From positions 67,921,058 to 67,985,057 of the forward strand of contig NC_088295.1 in NCBI RefSeq assembly GCF_032854445.1: DNA of 64,000 nucleotides, read 5' to 3'. This DNA comes from Liolophura sinensis. Its lineage: Eukaryota; Mollusca; Polyplacophora; Chitonida; Chitonidae. Within the stretch, counting starts at the first letter, position 1, and each line of letters starts with the position of its first letter. Under the pieces are notes generated by a model that saw only the letters and a program-made list of their open reading frames with translations, made no database searches and was not told where the DNA came from. Below are positions 39,155 to 48,100 of the stretch, piece by piece. The position numbers were made by a program, and so were the translations under genes.

Positions 39155-42100
39155 CTGAAATACAAAAATGTACATCACTTCAGATCCCACTGTCAAAAAA
39201 CAGGAAAGTTAATTAACATCAAAAAATGAAATAATTGTTAAAAATACACATTTCTGCACCCCCCCCCCCCCCCCTCCAACCACCTATATACAATAAATGT
39301 ACAATGTAACCAGTTGAATTCATTGTAAATGTTCAAATTACGTACACGTTGATAATTCTTAAAACCTTAAAACATTTATTTTCATATGACTAAAGACTAC
39401 CCAGGCCCTATTATCGGCCCTTGGGGGGGGATATGTGGGGGCAGAAAAAGGCCCTGCTTTATTGTAGCAGTCATCATGCAGGGAGGGGTAGGGGGTTAAC
39501 AGATTATGTGTGATATGTGATACAATGATTTATTTATTTATTTATTTGATTGGTGTTTTACGCCGTGCTCAAGAGTATTTCACTTATACGACGGCGGCCA
39601 GCATTACGGTGGGAGGAAACCGGGCAGAGCCCAGGGGAAACCCATGACCATCCGCAGGTTGCTGACAAACCTTCCCACGTACGGTCGGAGAGGAAGCCAC
39701 CGCATTGCTGAGAGACTCCTGGGTCATTATGCTGCGCTAGCGCGCTAACCGACTGAGCCACAGAGGCCCCGTGATACAATGATAGGTCCAGCCTACAATT
39801 TTTATACACCTCAAAATATTTACAAGAATGTGTTTACAAGTGCATGGTTACAAGTGCCATCAACATGAACCATGGTATAATGCAACCACATGCAGTTTTC
39901 TGATTTAATAACCTAAAAATGTGATATCTAGGATGAATGAACTAAAATATCACCAAAAAAAATGCATTTCTGGAGGCCAGCGAACATCATTAAATATTAT
40001 TTTGATGTTGCAACTTACATTTTTAAAGTAGGATGTCAACAACTTTTAACAATCATTAAAATTCTGTGTATCAGTCAAAATCAGCAACTTGGTCAAGAGT
40101 GAAATTTTAGCTATGTCATGTATTTTCATTTTCATTTTCACACAAAGTTCATGTTTTTCTATTTTGTAAATCCTATCAAGGATAAAATCTGAACTGTGGA
40201 CTGACAGGCAGACTGTCAGACAGCACAACCAACAATCAAAATGATCCTGCTTTAGATAAACCTACCTAAAGCCTTACGACAGACATCTTTCAGATACTCT
40301 GGTGTGTTGAGGTTCTTCCTGTACCCAGCAGTCACAGCCAGCTCATAGCTTGGACCATATTCTGTAAAGTACTTTTGAAAAACAAAGCGAAAATTGTTAA
40401 CCATACCCTAGACAAGGGATCGATGGTCAATTGATGTCATATTATTTGGAATATGCGAAGTGTTTTACTCTGGGATCACAGGCAAAAGATCCAAACATAT
40501 CCTTCACTCAATTAATTTTTCCTAAATTGCACAGTAAAATAACACTGACAGACTGTTTGCTTTGAACTTTAGTGTTTGCTGACGAGAGTTTAGTACACAT
40601 ACCTGATGATCTGGAATATCTTCAGGTAACTTCTTGAACGCAGCAATACTGGTGATAAATGTCCAACACCGAGCCGTATTAGCATGCTCATAGCCACCTG
40701 CAAGCATTTTTATCATATCAGACTACATTTTAATGTACAGTGCTTTTTTTTTTTTTCATAATATGCCACTCCATAATACTGATAAGACCATTTTTATACC
40801 GAGAAGAAAATTAGCTTGTCCGATTTTATCATTTTACTGCAGTTCATCCAATCACATGGTAGTTACATTGATTCAGTGCATCTGTATGTGCATGTATATG
40901 GTTTTCATCATATAAAACCAACTGAATTCAGAAAACTATACAAATCTGTTTTAGCTAAGACTGTTGTAAACATGCATATGCAGCATTTCTCAAGAGGGTG
41001 CAAAAGTTCAATCATATATTTCCCATCAACAAAACAAACTGGAGTTGTTTCATAACATAAACCAGAAGTACAAGAATTACATGGCCAAAGACCCACCTCC
41101 CCCAAGAAGTAGCAATGGAACATTCCATTTTAGGAGAGAGTACACACAGCGTCCCAAACTGAGGTGGGTCAGGTTGAAGGAATTCATGGGATCTCCAGCC
41201 AGGCCGTCAGCTCCACACTGACACACAACAGCTTCTGGTGAGAAAACTTCCCTCACCTTCTCCACCACCCTAGAGTAAAGTCACAGACATTAGAATGTTT
41301 TAGTAACAATCTGTGACAAACAGAAACACAAAAGCGCTCCTAAAGTGTCCTGGCAGGGCCAACTTCAAAAACACTTTCATATCTGGCCGGATAACTATTT
41401 TAGTTTTTGTTCAATGTATCTCACACTTGAAGCGAGCAGGTTAATCAGGGTTAAGACAACAGATGATCAACCAGCCACTAATAAACTACAGGGTTTGATT
41501 ATCACATCTTGTAAGCACTTGCATGTAAATCTTTTGTAGTAAAAAAACTGTATTTAGTGATTAATATTGCATACAAAAGATTATATACGCATAAGTTTGC
41601 AGCATGCAAATTTGCTGATACTAATTTCCCATCTGTCACAAATCCAAAACAAATGATATGAGTATACCTCAAAAACAGAGAGAAAAATTGCTGATCTTGG
41701 ATTCCATCTAGAAGTGGTATGTTCAGGGAGAAAAACCGACCTTTTCCAAATCCAACATCCTTCACAGAGCCTGTCCCTAGTATTAAAGTTAAAAGGTGAA
41801 AATTTGTATTAAACGATTGATATCATTAATAACACTCTAACCTATTTCCATACAATACACTCGAAACCCCAAAATCTTCATTTTCAACAAAAGAAAACAG
41901 TTAATGCTGTTTGTCTTGGTACAAAAGGTAGAGATAATATAAGTTTCATATTTTGAGCTCTTCAGAGATCTTGACAAAAACTGCAGTCATCCAATGTCTT
42001 TCATAGGTGCAAAATGTATTGGATACCATTTAGAAATGTAACACAACATGGATGTAGGTAAATTATCACTAATAATCATTTATGTGTCTAAAATTATGAA

Positions 42101-45100
42101 GATCTGCATGATTCAAGGTCAATTTAAAGTCATCATTTTCATTTTAGGCTCTTCAAAGCGAATTACAATATTCTGACTGAAAATTATGCGGTGATAGGAT
42201 CATATGTTCATTTCTGTGTATCAATATTCTGACTGAAAATTATAGAGTGATAGGATCATATGTTCATTTCTGTGTATCAATATTCTGAATGAAAATTATG
42301 CGGTGATAGGATCATATATTCATTTCTGTGTATCAATATTCTGACTGAAAATTAGGCAGTGATAGGATCATATATTCATTTCTGTGTATCAATATTCTGA
42401 CTGAAAATTATGCGGTGATAGGATCATATATTCATTTCTGTGTATCAATATTCTGAATGAAAATTATGCGGTGATAGGATCATATATTCATTTCTGTGTA
42501 TCAATATTCTGACTGAAAATTATGCGGTGATAGGATCATATATTCATTTCTGTGTATCAATATTCTGAATGAAAATTAGGCAGTGATAGGATCATATATT
42601 CATTTCTGTGTATCAATATTCTGACTGAAAATTTTGCAGTGATAGGATCATATATTCATTTCTGTGTATCAATATTCTGACTGAAAATTAGGCAGTGATA
42701 GGATCATATATTCATTTCTGTGTATCAATATTCTGACTGAAAATTATAGAGTGATAGGATCATATGTTCATTTTTTGTGTATCAATATTCTGACTGAAAA
42801 TTAGGCAGTGATAGGATCATATATTCATTTCTGTGTATCAATATTCTGACTGAAAATTAGGCAGTGATAGGATCATATATTCATTTCTGTGTATCAATAT
42901 TCTGACTGAAAATTAGGCAGTGATAGAATCATACATTCATTTCTGTGTATCAATATTCTGACTGAAAATTATGCAGTGATAAGATCATATATTCATTTCT
43001 GTGTATCAACATTCTGAATGAAAATTATGCGGTGATAGGATCATATATTCATCTCTGGGTATCAATATTCTGACTGAAAATTAGGCAGTGATAGGATCAT
43101 ATATTCATTTCTGTGTATCAATATTCTGAATGAAAATTATGCGGTGATAGGATCATATATTCATCTCTGGGTATCAATATTCTGAATGAAAATTAGGTAG
43201 TGATAGAATCATACATTCATTTCTGTGTATCAATATTCTGAATGAAAATTATGCGGTGATAGGATCATATATTCATCTCTGGGTATCAATATTCTGACTG
43301 AAAATTAGGCAGTGATAGGATCATATATTCATTTCTGTGTATCAATATTCTGAGTGAAAATTATAGAGTGATAGGATCATATGTTCATTTCTGTGTATCA
43401 ATATTCTGACTGAAAATTAGGCAGTGATAGGATCATATATTCATTTCTGTGTATCAATATTCTGACTGAAAATTAGGCAGTGATAGAATCATACATTCAT
43501 TTCTGTGTATCAATATTCTGACTGAAAATTATGCAGTGATAAGATCATATATTCATTTCTGTGTATCAATATTCTGAATGAAAATTATGCGGTGATAGGA
43601 TCATATATTCATCTCTGGGTATCAATATTCTGACTGAAAATTAGGCAGTGATAGGATCATATATTCATTTCTGTGTATCAATATTCTGAATGAAAATTAT
43701 GCGGTGATAGGATCATATATTCATCTCTGGGTATCAATATTCTGAATGAAAATTAGGTAGTGATAGAATCATACATTCATTTCTGTGTATCAATATTCTG
43801 ACTGAAAATTATGCGGTGATAGGATCATATACTCATCTCTGGGTATCAATATTCTGAATGAAAATTAGGCAGTGATAGGATCATATATTCATCTCTGGGT
43901 ATCAATATTCTGACTGAAAATTATGCAGTGATAGGATCATATATTCATTTCTGTGAATCAATATTCTGAATGAAAATTTTGCAGTGATAGGATCATATGT
44001 TCATTTCTGTGTATAAATATTCTGAATGAAAATTTTGCAGTGATAGGATCATATATTCATTTCTGTGTATCAATATTCTGACTGAAAATTTTGCAGTGAT
44101 AGGATCATATATTCATTTCTGTGTATCAATATTCTGACTGAAAATTAGGCAGTGATAGGATCATATATTCATCTCTGGGTAACAATATTCTGAATGAAAA
44201 TTATGCGGTGATAGGATCATATATTCATCTCTGGGTAACAATATTCTGACTGAAAATTATGCAGTGATAGGATCATATATTCATCTCTGGGTAACAATAT
44301 TCTGACTGAAAATTATGCGGTGATAGGATCATATATTCATCTCTGGGTAACAATATTCTGACTGAAAATTATGCGGTGATAGGATCATATATTCATTTCT
44401 GTGTATCAATATTCTGACTGAGAATTATGCGGTGATAGGATCATATATTCATTTCTGTGTATCAATATTCTGACTGAAAATTTTGCAGTGATAGGATCAT
44501 ATATTCATTTCTGTGTATCAATATTCTGACTGAAAATTAGGCAGTGATAGGATCATATATTCATCTCTGGGTATCAATATTCTGAATGAAAATTATGCGG
44601 TGATAGGATCATATATTCATCTCTGGGTAACAATATTCTGACTGAAAATTATGCAGTGATAGGATCATATATTCATCTCTGGGTAACAATATTCTGACTG
44701 AAAATTATGCAGTGATAGGATCATATATTCATCTCTGGGTAACAATATTCTGACTGAAAATTATGCAGTGATAGGATCATATATTCATTTCTGTGTATCA
44801 ATATTCTGAATGAAAATTATGCGGTGATAGGATCATATATTCATCTCTGGGTATCAATATTCTGAATGAAAATTAGGTAGTGATAGAATCATATATTCAT
44901 TTCTGTGTATCAATATTCTGACTGAAAATTATGCGGTGATAGGATCATATATTCATTTCTGTGCATCAATATTCTGACTGAAAATTATGCAGTGATAGGA
45001 TCATATATTCATTTCTGTGTGTCACACTGCTTTTATGTTTACTTGCTTTCAACATTAAGTCTGTCACAAACAATGGTGTCACCTAATAATAGCAGTGCAC

Positions 45101-48100
45101 AGTCTCATGAATACTGCTTCACTGAAAAGTCATGCTCCACTCAATCACACATGACTGACGCCTGTCTGGCCAGTGCTTGGTCTTTCATCTTATGCATCAT
45201 AATTATCCCTTAGAAATGATGACTGTCATGATAATTGTGTGTTAATCAAAACAACCTTACTTTTTTTCTATGTTTCAAATCTTCAAGCACTGTTGTAATA
45301 TATAACAATTAGAAAAGTTTTAAAAAATGCTACATTCACTGGAAAGCAAACCATGCTAAATGTTTTTTCTAAAATGACCTACCAGGGAAAAATCCAGCAG
45401 AGTACTTGTGGAAAGACAGTGTGAAGACTTTGGAGGTTGCTGAAAAGGCATCTTCAACTCCTGAGTAAATACAATAGACAGCGTGTGTATAATTTTATCC
45501 AATGACAATGCCAGCCTATTATAGATGAGGGTCCAGGCTCCTCCAGGAAGCAAGAACCTGATATGTAAGACATCCACAGATGAGTTCTAAGCATTTTGGA
45601 ACACACAAAAGTACATATAAACAGATGTAAATGGAACTTAATACATAAAAAGTATTAAAAATCTGTGAGCTAAGGTGGAACTCATAAGTTACAAAAAACT
45701 GTATCAACATAAAATATACAAACTGAACGCTCTTTCAATTTGAAGCAATAATAAAACTTGTGTACATTTTTAGATGTCGTGACATATATTTATGTATGTT
45801 TTAAACCTGGAACTCATTACATTTACCCAACTTAGAAAAACACAAAAGCAATGCCCTGCCGCAGCCTATACAGAAAACTGATTTGTGAGGATAAAAAGTA
45901 AGTGTTCATACCATCGCCATGATGAAGGTCAAGGTCAATGTACAGGACTCTCTGGTATTTTTCCCTCAATTTGAGAATCCCCAGTACAATATCATTCACA
46001 TAGCAAAATCCAGAAGCTTGATCCCTTAAATACCACATAAAACAAACACTTCTAATATGGTTAAAATATTAAACATCTTTCATTTATTCATTTATTTACT
46101 TGTTTTGAGTTCTTATATTACCCACATCATATTTTCCAGGAAATTTCATTGAAAATGTTGTCAAAATTTTTTGTCCATACAGAACAACAAACTGAACAAC
46201 AAACACACAGGAGGAAATAAATAATATTAATCTTACTTTTTTGCATGATGCCATCCTCCAAACCAGTTAATGGCCACTGTACATTTGCCCTCCATCAAGC
46301 ACTGAGCAGCTGTGACAGTGGCTCCAGCTACAGAGGTAGCATATTCATACACCCCTGGTTCTGCAGGGCAGTCATAGCCTGAAACATTTGAGTGTTTTAG
46401 GTGATTTACTTCAGTAGCTTTGTAACTCTCCCTGTGATACACAGCTCTGTGCCTGCTCATCATGCCCCTCCTCCCCATCCTTGGCTAGTCTCTCTAACAC
46501 ACCCACATACTCCTCACCTAGTCCACACCTCTGAGCCTGCTCATCATATCCCTCCTCCCCATCCTTGGCTAGTCTCTCTAACACACCCACATACTCCTCA
46601 CCTAGTCCACACCTCTGAGCCTGCTCATCATATCCCTCCTCCCCATCCTTGGCTAGTCTCTCTAACACACCCACATACTCCTCACCTAGTCCACACCTCT
46701 GAGCCTGCTCATCATATCCCTCCTCCCCATCCTTGGCTAGTCTCTCTAACACACCCACATACTCCTCACCTAGTCCACACCTCTGGGCCTGCTCATCATA
46801 CCCCTCCTCCCCATCCTTGTTCAGTCTCTATAACACACCCACATACTCCTCACCTAGTCCACACCTCTGAGCCTGCTCATCATAACCCTCCTCCCCATCC
46901 TTGGCTAGTCTCTCTAACACACCCACATACTCCTCACCTAGTCCACACCTCTGAGCCTGCTCATCATATCCCTCCTCCCCATCCTTGGCTAGTCTCTCTA
47001 ACACACCCACATACTCCTCACCTAGTCCACACCTCTGGGCCTGCTCATCATACCCCTCCTCCCCATCCTTGGCTAGTCTCTCTAACACACCCACATACTC
47101 CTCACCTAGTCCACATCTCTGAGCCTGCTCATCATATCCCTCCTCCCCATCCTTGGCTAGTCTCTCTAACACACCCACACACTCCTCACCTAGTCCACAC
47201 CCCTGGGCCTGCTCATCATACCCCTCCTCCCCATCCTTGTTCAGTCTCTCTAACACACCCACATACTCCTCACCTAGTCCACATCTCTGAGCCTGCTCAT
47301 CATATCCCTCCTCACCATTCTTTTCCAGTCTTTCCAACACATCCACATACTCCTCACCTAGTCCACACCTCTAGGCCTGCTCATCATACCCCTCCTCCCC
47401 ATCCCTGTCCAGCCTCTCTAACACATCCACATACTCCTCACCTAGTCCACATCTCTGTTCCTGCTCATCATACCCCTATTCCCCATCCTTGTCCAGTCTT
47501 TCTCACACATCCACATACTCCTCACCTAGTCCACACCTCTGTGCCTGCTCATCGTACCTATCATCCCCATCCTTGTCCAGCCTCTCTAACACACCCACAT
47601 ACTCCTCACCTAGTCCACACCTCTGTGCCTGCTCATCATACCTCTCCTCCCCATCCTTGTTCAGTCTCTCTAACACATCCACATACTCCTCACCTAGTCC
47701 ACATCTCTGTGCCTGCTCATCATACCCCTCCTCCCCATCCTTGTCCAGCCTCTCTAACACACCCACATACTCCTCACCTAGTCCACATCTCTGAGCTTGC
47801 TCATCGTAACCCTCCTCTCCATCCCTGTCCAGCCTCTCTAACACATCCACATACCCCTCACCTAGTCCACACCTCTGTGCCTGCTCATCTCACACTTCCT
47901 CTCCATCCTTGTTCAGTCTCTCTAACACATCCACATATTCCTCACCTAGTCCACATCTCTGTGCCTGCTCATCATACCCCTCCTCCCCATCCTTGTCCAG
48001 CCTCTCTAACACACCCACATACTCCTCACCTAGTCCACATCTCTGAGCTTGCTCATCGTAACCCTCCTCTCCATCCCTGTCCAGCCTCTCTAACACATCC

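Noticed and set aside
42166-45017. CRISPR-like array
   Set aside because: Units are directly adjacent with no unique spacers and lie in an animal intron.
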